Source: Siphonodentalium dalli
Taxonomy: Eukaryota > Mollusca > Scaphopoda > Gadilida > Siphonodentaliidae
Length of the DNA: 64,000 nt
Reading direction: 5' to 3'
NCBI GenBank assembly: GCA_032622095.1
Contig: CP136063.1
Coordinates: 184,307,956-184,371,955 of the forward strand
The notes under the pieces were generated by a model. The model saw only the letters and a list, made by a program, of their open reading frames with translations. It ran no database searches and was not told the origin of the DNA. Below are positions 45,500-58,872 of this stretch, one piece after another. The translations under genes were made by a program, and so were the position numbers. Each line of letters begins with the position of its first letter. The stretch's first letter is position 1.

Positions 45500-47300
45500 T
45501 TCAACGCTCTTCATTCGTGTGCTTGTATTGTTAACATTCATTCATAATGAGTGCCCCTTTAGAGTGTCTTGTGTTCCTTTAAGATTCAAACACCAATATT
45601 ACATCACGTCCCTTGTTTCGTGTCACTTTAACTCCTTGAGTGGATTGTCCGCCTTTAATGATTTCATAGCGTGTGTACATGCAAGACAGTATAACACTAT
45701 GATTATGTCTGTAGCGGTTGTTGGTAAGATGTGAAATATAAATTTTAAGGTTCAATTCATTCGTGTAGTAATTTCGTATATGTTCAACGCTCTTCATTCG
45801 TGTGCTTGTATTGTTAACATTCATTCATAATGCATGTCCCTTTAGAGTGTCTTGTAATTTTGTATATGTTCAACGCTCTTCATTCGTGTGCTTGTATTGT
45901 TAACATTCATTCATAATGAATGTCCCTTTAGAGTGTCTTGTGTTCCTTTAAGATTCAAACACCAATATTACATCACGTCCCTTGTTTCGTGTCACATTAA
46001 CTCCTTGAGTGTATTGACCCTTCGAATGATGTCATAGCGTGTGTACATGTAAGATAGTATAACACTATGACTATGTCTGTATCTGTTGTTGGTAAGATGT
46101 GAAATATAAATTTCAGTTCATTCGTGTAGTAATTTCGTATATGTTCAACGCTCTTCATTCGTGTGCTTGTATTGTTAACATTCATTCATAATGCATGTCC
46201 CTTTAGAGTGTCTTGTAATTTTGTATATGTTCAACGCTCTTCATTCGTGTGCTTGTATTGTTAACATTCATTCATAATGAATGTCCCTTTAGAGTGTCTT
46301 GTGTTCCTTTAAGATTCAAACACCAATATTACATCACGTCCCTTGTTTCGTGTCACATTAACTCCTTGAGTGTATTGACCCTTCGAATGATGTCATAGCG
46401 TGTGTACATGTAAGATAGTATAACACTATGACTATGTCTGTATCTGTTGTTGGTAAGATGTGAAATATAAATTTCAGTTCATTCGTGTAGTAATTTCGTA
46501 TATGTTCAACGCTCTTCATTCGTGTGCTTGTATTGTTAACATTCATTCATAATGAATGTCCCTTTAGAGTGTCTTGTAATTTTGTATATGTTCAACGCTC
46601 TTCATCCGTGTGCTTGTATTGTTAACATTCATTCATAATGCATGTCCCTTTAGAGTGTCTTGTGTTCCTTTAAGATTCAAACACCAATATTACATCACGT
46701 CCCTTGTTTCGTGTCACATTAACTCCTTGAGTGTATTGCCCCTTCGAATGATGTCATAGCGTGTGTACATGTAAGATAGTATAACACTATGCCTATGTCT
46801 GTATCTGTTGTCACACCGTGAGTGGATTGTCCGCCTTTAATGATGTCATAGTGTGTGTACATGCAAGACAGTATAACCCTATGATAATGCCTGTAGCTGT
46901 TGTTGGTAAGATGTGAAATATAAATTTCAAGGTTCAATTCATTCGTGTAGTAATTTTGTATATGTTCAACGCTCTTCATTCGTGCGCTTGTATTGTTAAC
47001 ATTCATTCATAATGAGTGTCCCTTTAGAGTGTCTTGTGTTCCTTTAAGATTCAAACACCAATATTACATCACGTCCCTTGTTTCGTGTCACTTTAACTCC
47101 TTGAGTGTATTGCCCCTTCGAATGATGTCATAGCGTGTGTACATGTAAGATAGTTTCGAATGATGTCATAGCGTGTGTACATGTAAGATAGTATAACACT
47201 ATGACTATGTCTGTATCTGTTGTTGGTAAGATGTGAAAATATAAATTTCAGTTCATTCGTGTAGTAATTTCGCATATGTTCAACGCTCTTCATTCGTAAG
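45500..47300 (-). repeat. 361-bp tandem array, right arm
   Basis: Inverted counterpart of 43025-44820 with the same unit count and order. Individual bases differ, for example CAATAC here versus CAATGC at 44508 on the left. Confidence 0.9.
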
Positions 47301-47940
47301 AGTAATTACCAACTGGAAGTTGTACTATTTTTGATAAACATCGGATTTGCTCATCAGACGATAAGCTGACAATATTTACGCATGGTCTAATTAGATTCAT
47401 GCATAAATGTAAGGTAATTTTTGTTATGGTCAAGTTTTTTGTTAAGACCATGTTCTAACATAGATCGATAAATAAGTTAAAGGTTATTATATTCCACAGT
47501 CAAATCTATTGGTGATCGAATTTGATAACTATTTTATTGGAACAACTAAGAGTATTATTTACGTGAGATCAATGAGTCCAATTATTATAAATAATAAATT
47601 GCAGGCATCGGTGGATGCCCGATTGCCACATTTAGTGATCACGTGATAAACTGATAAAATGTCCAAGTGACGTACTATAATGAGCAAAAAAAAATGAGTT
47701 GACCTTCGGCTTCGTCCCGATTGGGTACTGAGCTGACACCGGGGATAAATTGACCAATGACTGCCCTTGTATCCTTTGACAGATATGCGTGCGCAGACTC
47801 GTTTGATGTTCGCTATCGCATTACTATGTTTTAATAGCCGAGCCTTCACTACTCGTCTGACTTTCTTACCGACAAGACCTGTCTACACAGTACTTCTCCG
47901 ACAGACTATTCATCCACTGGTAGGCCTACATACAGGTATG

Positions 47941-48805
47941 CCCATTTTTTTTGCTCATTTGCTCATTTTTATTGCTCATTTGCTCATTTTATTGCTCATT
48001 TTTTTGCTCATTTGCTCATTTATTTGCTCATTTGCTCATTTGTATTGCTCATTTGCTCATTTTCTTGCTCATTTGCTCATTTTTTTGCTCATTTGCTCAT
48101 TTTTATTGCTCATTTGCTCATTTTCTTGCTCATTTGCTCATTTTCTTGCTCATTTGCTCATTTATTTGCTCATTTGCTCATTTATTTGCTCATTTGCTCA
48201 TTTTTATTGCTCATTTGCTCATTTTCTTTCTCATTTGCTCATTTTTTTGCTCATTTGCTCATTTTTATTGCTCATTTGCTCATTTTCTTGCTCATTTGCT
48301 CATTTTCTTGCTCATTTGCTCATTTATTTGCTCATTTGCTCATTTTTATTGCTCATTTGCTCATTTATTTGCTCATTTGCTCATTTTTTTGCTCATTTGC
48401 TCATTTTCTTGCTCATTTGCTCATTTTCTTGCTCATTTGCTCATTTTTATGCTCATTTGCTCATTTGTATTGCTCATTTGCTCATTTTCTTGCTCATTTT
48501 CTTGCTCATTTGCTCATTTTTTGCTCATTTGCTCATTTGTATTGCTCATTTGCTCATTTTCTTGCTCATTTGCTCATTTTCTTGCTCATTTGCTCATTTT
48601 CTTGCTCATTTGCTCATTTTTTTGCTCATTTGCTCATTTTTATTGCTCATTTGCTCATTTTCTTGCTCATTTGCTCATTTTCTTGCTCATTTGCTCATTT
48701 TTATGCTCATTTGCTCATTTTTATTGCTCATTTGCTCATTTTCTTGCTCATTTGCTCATTTTCTTGCTCATTTGCTCACTTTCTTGCTCATTTGCTCATT
48801 GATTG
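47941..48805 (-). repeat. TGAGCAAA minisatellite, right array
   Basis: Inverted counterpart of 41505-42379. The plus-strand frames of up to 360 codons across it are repeat artefacts. Confidence 0.95.
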
Positions 48806-50275
48806 GTGCATACTCAAGAGTCATAGACCTAACATCCAATGTACGTTAATGGTGTCATAGCGTGGGTACATAGAAGACTGTATAACACTATGCCTATGTC
48901 CGTATCTGTTGTCACACCGTGAGTGGATTGTCCGCCTTTAATGATGTCATAGCGTGTGTACATGCAAGACAGTATAATACTATGATTATGTCTGTAGCTG
49001 TTGTTGGTAAGATGTGAAAATATAAATTTCAAGGTTCAATTCATTCGTGTAGTAATTTCGTATATGTTCAACGCTCTTCATTCGTGCGCTTGTATTGTTA
49101 ACATTCATTCATAATGAGTGTCCCTTTAGATCGATAAATAAGTTAAAGGTCATTACATTCCACAGTCAAATCTATTGGTGATCGAATTTGATAACTATTT
49201 TATTGGAACAACTAAGAGTATTATTTCTAAACATAGAACATGTCTGAACCTATCATTGGTACAATAGCAGTGATATAATGTTACATCATCGGTGCTACCT
49301 GGAGTTTTCGGCATACAAAATGGTCGTAAGTGTGAATGGAGTGATAAGGGGTTATTACGTAATGTTGTTATAACAATGTCATCAAAGCAATTTCTATAAT
49401 TGAGTGTCCTGGACGTATGCATGTTTTGGATAACTAATTATCGTGTGAATGACACAGTTTATCAACCTTAATTGATACTAACCCGTTAAACAACTATTTC
49501 TGCTCAAATCGATATGTTTTCTGAATACCATATAGCTGTGACCGAGGAAATAATATAATTCATTTGGTAAAGCAAAGGTGTGACACACGACCAATGTCGC
49601 GTGTGTGATTGTGTGTACAGCGAACAATTCATTCTGGAGGGTTCTAATTTCACATTACAATTTTCGACCGTTAGTCTCAATACTTCCAATAATTCACGAT
49701 AATACACACCTGTCATATACTCAATAACTTCATATAGAGAGAAGTAAAGAATAAACGCTCTTTATTATCTATGTAAAAGTAATAGTGTCTATTTTCAGGT
49801 ATGACAATTATATGAACTGCGTCCGATAAAACACTGGAATGTATGCATTCATATCGATGGTCCCAATGTCCAATAAAGCTATTTTCTAAACATCGATTAA
49901 TAATTTCATGAAAAATATTTGAACAAAAAAAAAATAACGAAAGATATTACACGCAAATAATTTAACATTCGACATTTTAATATCGAGATTATCAGAAACC
50001 GAAAACTCGTTATAAATTTTTTATTTAAACTTTTTTTAGAGAAATAATTTTGAGGGTTTTGATAATTTGGAAGTTTGGAAATTTTTGGGTTTTGATAATT
50101 TGGAAGTTTGGAAATTTTTTGGAAAAAATAATTTTTGGAAAAAATAAATTTTTGAAGTTTTGAATTTTTTTTTTTGGGTTTTGATATTTTGGGAATATTT
50201 TAGTACAACCAATTTTAGACCCAAAGATTCTATTTTTAGATGTGAGAGTAACGAGACCCCTATTCTTCTAATCGA

Positions 50276-51000
50276 ACCAGCCATATGAGGACGTCCTCAC
50301 AATGTGTCCCCACAACTACGGTCCCTTTGAAAATATAGTTATAGAGCTAATTATACAATTTAGTACAATACCGAGACACTGTGCATCACTTGTGAATATA
50401 TCAACCCTGTAGCTCCATGGGAAACATGTGTCCCCATAACGCTGGTTTCTGGTTGGTTTCTCATGGGGTCCCCGCAACGTAACCTATACAAACAAGGGTA
50501 TACAGTTCTATACACGCATATATACTAGTGTAAACGTGTATATACAGACATGCACACAAAAAGAAATTGAGCAAAAATCGTATCCGGTATCAGTCACGGT
50601 CAACACCGAGGCATTGCGACAGAAAAATCGGACTTGATTAATCGTCACTGGGGTTGGTGTAGATGGGCTCAATCTTTGTTTTGTTCAACCCACGTATTCA
50701 AGATATTCCATGGTATCAGATGATTCGCGAAGGTGATCTCATTTAAGTACTTGGTATATGGTTGAGCAAACACCAGCGACATCTTTTGCATATTGCTGAA
50801 TAAGAAATCTGAAACTCGCGGTTCGCAACCATTCAGAAGCCATGAATCGCAGAGTGACACACATTTTGATATGGCGTTGACCAACGCTTTTTTAAATTGG
50901 GCGTCGTGTTTCCTGCTTCTCGTAGACTCGACTCTACTCGGCTAAATCAGCTGATGCGGTACCAGGGACTTTTTTTTCCAACAGTTGCAAATTTCATACC
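50276..51000. other. Flank with GTCC/GTCCCC repeat words
   Basis: GAGGACGTCCTCACAATGTG at 50288 and CATGTGTCCCCATAACGCTG at 50426 belong to the same loose repeat group as 39900-39990. The giant element therefore seems to have landed within or beside such a repeat. No gene is seen. Confidence 0.45.
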
Positions 51001-54000
51001 CGACACAAATCGCACGGAAACAAATCATTCGTAAAATTCGAGAGGTAAGAAACGTCGGTGAAATGGTTCACAGGCACCAGTAACAGAACAAATCCCATTG
51101 TCAGTTGTGTTCGGGTTCCTGGTCGACACATTGTACTAATATTCATCTCGGCAAGCTTTCCCAGTCTCCCAGTCAGATGATATGCGAACCAAACAATTAA
51201 GCTTTTGTGCAGCCGGTAATACACGATACTGTGATAACGACGGTATTAGGAGCATTTCCCCAACTTTATAAACACCGAAAAAACACAGGTACATCTGCGT
51301 GGGCTCTATACAAGACACGCGACTATTGGAAATTTCGCAGTCTGAAACGGCTAGCTGAGCAAAGTTCCCAATCAAAACGAAATAGAGATATATGAGTGAA
51401 AATGCACTCCATTTCAGCGAAGCTAAGAAATCAGTGGTCAGACGAAGCATGCAATTTATGGGCATTCCAAACATACACGGATTATACATGAATGCCTTAA
51501 GGATACCAATTAGACAGGTATATGTATATGAGATGCCATGTCGTGGCCATCATCAAAGATAGAGACATGCTCAGTCTGAGTATTTTCAACACTCGGAAGA
51601 AACTTGCATAAATTGTTGCCTTGGCCCAAACATCCACATGACCAATGTCAAACGATTATATCTTGCATATGTACATGTACATGCACATTCGGCCGTGTTG
51701 TGTATGTAAGGAACATGTGTAGTATGATCAGTATAAATTTGAGTATGCGTAGTATGCCAATGGTGGACAATTAATGTATGCCAAGTGGAGTTTCAAGGCT
51801 ATCGATGTCCATGGTGCGTGTTCACAACGGAAAAAAACATGAAGTGGCACACAAAACGTTAACATTGCTATTGGGGCAAATATGCGGACATCACTTTATA
51901 AAATTAGTGACTCACAACCATGATTTATGTGGCAGAAAACCATATAGATATATGATGACATCAACAGCACAAGGCAACGTGTGTATAACGTTTGAAAGAA
52001 CGCAATCAGAGCGTCAAAATTGAACATGAATTGTCCCAAAATGAACCCAAACCATGCCTAGTTCAAGTAATACTCGTAACCGGCTCACATATAGTCATAT
52101 GCAGGCATATATACATGAAGGTTGGATAATTCGTAACAAACCACCATGATTTCAGCTACGGTTTGGATAGCACCATACTAATATTCGCCAATCGCACGCC
52201 TGTGACATGCATGCGTTAATGACCCATGGCACAATTATGTATAAGTGAACCAGTGATATGCACTCATTTTGTCACATTAGTAAGAAATGGAAGAGAGTGA
52301 ATGATGCAATACCGATTTACCTAATGCTATAACGAAACCATGCGATGGAATGAGCGCTAAAGCCAACCTCGCATATTTGTGCATATTCACAAATATCAGC
52401 CATGACAAAAATGACAATCTTCACACCGAACGTCCGGCAAATTTGATACCGGTTTTATCGGTTCTTGAACAGCATGTGAACCATAACCACACAATTATAT
52501 ATAACTAGGTACAAAATGTCCTTCCGATGCGAACTGAACATTATTGGCTGTCATTAATAACGATAAGGATAAGGATATACTAGTCGTGACGTAAAGTACA
52601 ATACGTCATAATTGTAACAATCAGGCATCACTAAATAAAGCCCTTTAAAATCCACCTGAAACTGGTGAAGGCATTGAGCCCCATATAATGATCATAGGCT
52701 TTGGTACACTGCCGCTGTACCAGTATGCCGGGTTGTCGGTCGCAACTACAAATGTAAAAATAAAACCATCTGTCGACCAAGGTACTTGGCAATACCAATC
52801 ACCGTCTATGAGTTCATTTACCGTTCATAGAAATAAAGAGTGTTTCAACTTGCGTAATCGCCAAAACCACCAATAACCTATAGGTGTAACTGACATGGCA
52901 TGACAAGAATCATATGCGATATTGCGACGCGATAGCTGAGATCCGTCCGCGGATGTCTGCAAATACACAAATCAGCCAAACACAATTACAAGTGACTAGT
53001 GGCAAGGCGATCAAATGATACATAACCTTTCTCTCGTGTATGGCCGCTTCAAGATGAACAACGGCCAGGGACATCACCAGCTCGACATAACTGGTCTTTG
53101 CAACCATAACATTGAATATGGCGCATCGTGGTATCGGAGCATTGACATCGAAACCGTTATCACGCACAAATGCACACCGGAAACGTTATCGGGTTCCGTC
53201 TCGTGGCGAAAATGTAACCAAATATTTCTGTCACGAATGGTTCGGTGTGTCAGTAGAGATGTTAATAATCTCCTTAAAAACTCAGTCCTTGATGAGTTAA
53301 CGAAGAACGTGCGTGCCCAAATATTGTCAATGAATCAAATGTTGAAGTAATACAACATTGATATGACAGAAAATATGTGTCCATCAGACCCAAAGTAGTT
53401 GAGCACAACTTTCCCTCAAAAGAGGGCACAATCAAGCTTTGTATGTTGGTTAGGATGCATCACATCACAACTATAGCGTATACATGTATAGGCGAACAAG
53501 AGCCGCAGAATGCTATGGTCGATTATATATAATCAAAAACCCCTGCATGTTTATGAACCACATGTGATATGTAAACCATTCAGACAATAGGACACACGGT
53601 CAAGCATTGGTTGACGTCGGAAAACGTGACGTATTTATATCGTGACACTTTCACATCTTATTTACAGTAACACCGACCGTCCACGTGAATCTACTATTTT
53701 TGTTGGTATGCAAAAAACCTCTACATGCGAAGCTTTATGAAAACTCTAAGACATACTTAGACGAAGTCATGAACACAGACTATGTACAACATAGCCTCCA
53801 TATACGTGAACAGATCGGAAAACGCATTGACTTCTGCAATCGAAATCACGAGCGCATATATAGTGGATATACCTGATGTGTGTACAACAAAGCCTCCGTC
53901 ATGAGCGAAGCGTTAAAACGCGCATGGAATTCGATCTGCGAAGTCATGCATGGCCACACACAATCATCCTGGACAACGTATCGGATATCTGTACATGTAG

Positions 54001-54800
54001 CACACAATGCTTCCCATTGACACTCGATGGTCCTGTCATTTTTGAGCCGTTGCAGTAACAACGCTCGACCTGATCGGCACATTAGCGAACCCAGCGCTAT
54101 ATAAAGGCAATGGAGTCCAGTCCATCAGGCCAAACGGCACCCGCCATGTTGAACTGATTGTCAACAATATGACAAGACAGCTTTATCAACGCTAACCCGT
54201 GCGTGACCGAAAATGGCCAACTACCGAGATTGCGAAACAAAAGTTACTCCATGATCAAGATCAATGGCAAAACTATGCACGTGGTGTTAGAGTCACGGTC
54301 GCTACAATCGCAACCGCATGCATGACCCAGATCGGTAAACAGCCGATGGAATGAGCCGAACAAATTTGATTCGAACTAATTCGCAGTTCCAGTGAACTGG
54401 AGCATTAAATAACTGACCACTTCTAGCGTGGCGTTATCAACATGATCAAGTCGCTACAGTCGCGACCGATTGTTGTTCAATGGCGCAGAAAATCTGTCAC
54501 TGCGTGACAAGAAGCGCTAATCGGACAGCACGGATTTTGCCATGAAAAAATCAAGCAAGCCGTCAAAATGAAAGCAAATACAATAAAATATTGTTGCATT
54601 CATAAATAGGAACTGTCCGAGTCAACTAAAATACAAATCAGAAGCCGCTACAATCGTAGCCTCTGAAAAGTATTTACTGTGCAGAGCACATAAGAATAAG
54701 AATGCGTCTTCACACGACGCTTGCAGCGAAAACAATGAGGTGTTGTCGTGGACACATGCGCAGTGATGCTATCTCAGTTGACCCCGGAAGTGATTCTATA
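51001..54800. other. Compositionally distinct, unexplained sequence
   Basis: Less AT-rich than the neighbourhood, with many CG-containing words and overlapping frames of 60-117 codons on both strands (for example 51136-51489 minus, 53015-53350 plus, 51778-52023 plus). Several frames look protein-like for 30-60 residues and are then broken by stops. The motif GTCGCTACAATCGCAACC and variants recur at 54298, 54450 and 54643. I recognise no protein. It could be a heavily decayed large mobile element or other inserted sequence. Confidence 0.35.
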
Positions 54801-57800
54801 GTGAAATAGAATTAATGTATTACCCAGTTGTATTACCCGAATAATAGTAATAAAATAAAAAAACTGTATCACAAATACTACATGCTGAATACTCAATGAT
54901 GACTAGATATTATTGACCCGATTGTTGCATAACATGAAATTGAAAAGGGTATCTCATAAATTTCTAATGTCTGAAATACTCTCTTGTTCTGGCATGCAAT
55001 CAAATTCATTCCTTCTGGTTATTTCTCATCTTTTTAATGATTGCAAGTAATGTTAATTTGCAGCACTTATCCAAATAAAACTGAATTAGTTATGATGAAT
55101 GGCCGTTACTGTTTATTGTTCAGACAATCCCAACTGAAGGTGACGCTATTCTCCTTGAATTTACGAACTTCATCTTGAAGCTTATATAATTAAATACTGC
55201 TCAACAAGACTAAACTACAATACTAATTGTATACTGTTATCGTTTACAAATAGATGAACTGAAATAATGTGATGCATTCAGATGCTTTGAGAAATGACAT
55301 TCCTCAATGTCTTCAAAGTTCAAACTAAAATCAAGAATAAAGTCTGACTGAGACTATACTGCAGACTCTAGTGCACAAATATACATACAAATGGTTGAGT
55401 TATAATAATGCAAAATGTGTTTATATACGGATGGAACCAAGTTGGTAGCTCTGGTATGCATCGACAGGCAAAACCTGTGATATGCAGTAATATCTGCATA
55501 CATCCTTCCCGTATCATTCAGATCTATCACCATACCAAACCACTTCAAAATTCGACAACCGACACTTCAACTTATATGGCAAAAACTTTGTACGGATTGA
55601 ATTTCATAAACAGGGCCCATGGATAACTCTGGTAGGCATTGGTACTCACAATCCGTGATATTATACATATTCGTTCCCCATTTCTGGTCCGTCACATGTC
55701 ATAGAGCATCAAAATATGACAACCGACTCTTGAGTTATGATGCAAAATGTTTGTACGGACGGACGCACGGACGGCTCGAGACGTCAACTATATACCCGCC
55801 GACTAATATCGAGGGTATAATAACCATATATCTATGTGTATACATAACCAAAACAATTCCCCTCCTCACCCACCCCGGTGGATAAGACTAAAGAGTTCTT
55901 TGATCATGCAAATAATTGTAGAACCCCTGACCTGTTTACCACTATTTACACTGGCCAGTGTTCTCTGTCAGACTAAACACGCTCGATATATTAAGGCTAT
56001 AATGCGGTCTAGGGCAATTTGTGACATACAGTGTACCTACACAATGCTTTATTATTGTTGTTAGATACTGGAAACACCAGGAAACACCTGGAAATACAGT
56101 TTATTTTTCGTTTTTCTGACCTGTGCTTTACCGCGATTAAGGATGTTATTGCTTGAGTCTTAATTTTACACACTTTGCACCAAAAAAGGATAGTGGAATG
56201 GGATTGAATGGCAGTTAACACAGTTATTGAAGAACGGCTAAAAAACTCTGAAATTTTTATAAAAACATGAGAAAGGGGGTGGGTCCCTAACATTTTGAGG
56301 AACAAATTTGCGTAAATGGGGTGGTGGGTCCCTCGGGGTCTGAAAAAACCTTTTTGGGCGCTATATGTGCAATTGTTTTCCAGACCGCCCCCCTCCACAC
56401 CCACTGCCGACGAGCGTAACACTTTTTTGGGCATTGTGGAGAGAAGAATCAAAATATTAAAGAACAAAGAAACCGGCACCATTCACCAGCGCCGGAAAAA
56501 TGATGCATGGAAAGAAAATTCTTTGGAAATAGCAGGGAAATATCCAAACAGAACCAAAACACACGTTATCTTCTTGGCTCTTCATTTTCACACTGTGCTA
56601 ATTAAAAAACCTCATTAATATCATTGAAACTCATTCTGCAGATATATAAACGCAAACATGAGTCTCCACACAATTATACCCAAAAATTATACCGCTAAAC
56701 ATGCCGATTGTGGCCGGTGAGTGTTCATGAATTAGTCGTAAGACGGCGTCAATTGACAGGTGACAAATCTGATAGATTGGATCAATCACACCATCGACAG
56801 CGTGTGGCGTTTGCGCTAAAGCAAAGATACATTTGCGTTCAGCCGCTACCATATAAACTACCTGGTTTATAAAATAGTCTCGCTTGGTGAATAGCACCCC
56901 AGGGTGTCCAAATTGTAATGTCCATTTAGCATCTTATATGTCTCGATTAAATCTCCCCTGAATCTTCGATATTTAACTTTCTCGATACTCTAATTTTCTC
57001 AGGCTGAATTGGGGAACCATTTTAGTTGCTCTCTGTTGCACTTGTTCTAGTGCAATGCATTGGTATTGCAGGTGTGGATCCCATGCAGTATTGCATTGCC
57101 CGAAATGTTTCTGGGTCGAGTGTTGTGAATGTTCTCCTTATAATACCAAGGGTCTAATACGCTCGTTTGCATATTTGATTTATGTGGATCTGTCATGAAG
57201 TACTCTATGATGTATAATAATCTAACTATCATGTTAAATTACGCATAGATTATTCCTGTTTATTAGGACCAACAGCGATTTGTTTACGTTTTACTCAAAG
57301 CCGAAGTATAATCGGCTTCTATGCCAACAATCGAGTACACCCAAAATCACACATAAAAAAATTAATGCACCCTTACTCAACATATTTAGGACATCGTGTA
57401 TTGTTAATATATTCCAACATATGTGCTTATTTTTATTGTAAGTGGTTCTATAGATGTATTACTTATTACAGTTAAACATTTCTTACACGAAACGTCTCGC
57501 GATATATATATATGCAATTTTAAATTTACAAATTACCGGGTATACGTGATAAAATTATTTACGGGTATACGTGATAGATTATTTACGACCACGTGATGTT
57601 GACTGTTGCTTATGCTTACCTTACGAGTGCTAGAATATTTTCAACGGAATATTCCGATGTCACTTCGTGAGGTAAATTGAGATAGCATACTTTTAAAAAT
57701 ATGTAAACACTGCGGTAAACGTCTTTTTCACATTCAATTGCCGCTTTCAATTGGCAGCTGATGTGGTGTTCAGAATAATTATCATGTCTTCTATGGAATA

Positions 57801-58780
57801 AACCCATTTATTGTCGCAATTGTTTAGTTGTCAGTTCAATGTATCTCTTCTCCCATTTGAAAACTCAGTGACAGTCACCCCACGGTGTGTTGTCACGGTG
57901 TGTTTTTATGGAAAATATCAAGTCACATTATTTTTATTTATACTCAACTTGGTTGTGCTTAAGGGTAAATATGCCAATTTTCCCAGATTTTTGAAACATT
58001 TCGAAAAAGGTATGAAAATGCTACATTAGACAAGAACTCGATTAGGAATTTCCTAATTTGATGTTATGTTCTTAGTAATAGTATGGTACCGGTTATGAAA
58101 CTATTATAATACTTACTAAAAGTCAAGTGATTGTTTTAGAAAAGGGAAATATATCTTTTTAATGAAAATAAATGAACACATATAGACCGCTGTGAATATT
58201 CGATATTCGTATTGTTATTCCATTCGATTTTGATATTCAATTCGAAATCGATTCGACTTTGAAACAATGAATAGTAATTTTTAATACTTCAAAGCCGTCA
58301 ACGCGGACGTAATGCAATTATCGGTAACATTTGAACATTCACAACTACTGCGAGGTATAAAAAATTTTTACACTCATAAATAATTCCCTCAAAATCTGCC
58401 GTATACAAAAACAGGATTACATTTAATTAATGAATTGTGAAGCTGATTTATTCTATTTAAGGAATGATTTTCCAATCGGACAGTGTTAGAAGTATAGCCA
58501 TAGTCTTAATAGTTGACCCGCATCGGAGATTCAAACTTTAAAAATCGATTATCTCAAAAACATAACTTAAATTGACTTTAATTAATGAATAGAAACGCTG
58601 TGCAAGTGAGATCTGATAAAAGTTGTACATGAATACGTTTGTCAAAAAAAGCTTGTGTTCGGCCAGCAATAAGTTGCATTCACCTATTAAATATTTCGTT
58701 TCAATTAGCCCGGGGCAGATAGTGCATCGGACTGCATCAATAAACGACAAGTTTGAATTTAATATGGGGTTCTTTAAATT
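54801..58780. other. No gene recognised; scattered old repeats
   Basis: 55540-55810 contains ACGGACGGACGCACGGACGG and CCCGCCGACTAATATCGAGG, the type of wording seen in old invertebrate dispersed repeats. 56270-56410 has G/C runs like those at 6.6 and 19 kb. 57538-57582 is a small duplication of GGGTATACGTGATA. No reading frame is convincing. Confidence 0.4.
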
Positions 58781-58872
58781 ACCTCATTCATAGTTAAATG
58801 TCATTGTTTTATATAGTGCATGCGCTGTGTTGCTATTTATATTATAATTATATTGACAGTTCTTAAATCGAC

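Larger units (their letters stand above)
45229..50269 (-). repeat. Right arm of the giant palindrome
   Basis: Mirror of the left arm: 361-bp array (about 45500-47300), unique segment (47460-47940), TTTGCTCA array (47941-48805), a single 361-type unit (48850-49130), unique sequence (49140-50010), A/T-rich tract and terminal motif (50185-50269). The repeat array is 17 bases shorter than in the left arm, with several rearranged units. Confidence 0.9.
40030..50275. mobile_element. Giant palindromic element (10,234 bp) with 6-bp target duplication AATCGA
   Basis: AATCGA stands directly on both sides (40030-40035, 50270-50275) of a sequence whose two halves are inverted copies. The termini are AGAAGAATAGGGGTCTCG and its complement; the match begins exactly at the target duplication. 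The left arm is 40036-45093 (5058 bases), the right arm 45229-50269 (5041), with a 135-base unpaired centre. Arm positions sum to 90305 outside the TGAGCAAA arrays and 90322 inside, so the only net length change between 40296 and 45033 is 17 bases in those arrays. Scattered single-base differences exist (for example near 40304, 40341, 44508 and 44733). AG start, long TIRs and a 6-bp duplication fit Polinton/Maverick transposons, but no polymerase, integrase or capsid gene is present. Confidence 0.85.

Noticed and set aside
43300-47010. Repeated 62-96 codon frames starting M-N-V-N-N-T-S
   Set aside because: They recur with the 361-bp unit on both arms and end at unit borders; no spliced or longer coding context.
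41445-48860. Reading frames of 280-360 codons rich in Leu, Ile, Phe, Cys, Ser and His
   Set aside because: They are translations of a stop-free TGAGCAAA minisatellite, open in several frames at once and mirrored in both palindrome arms.
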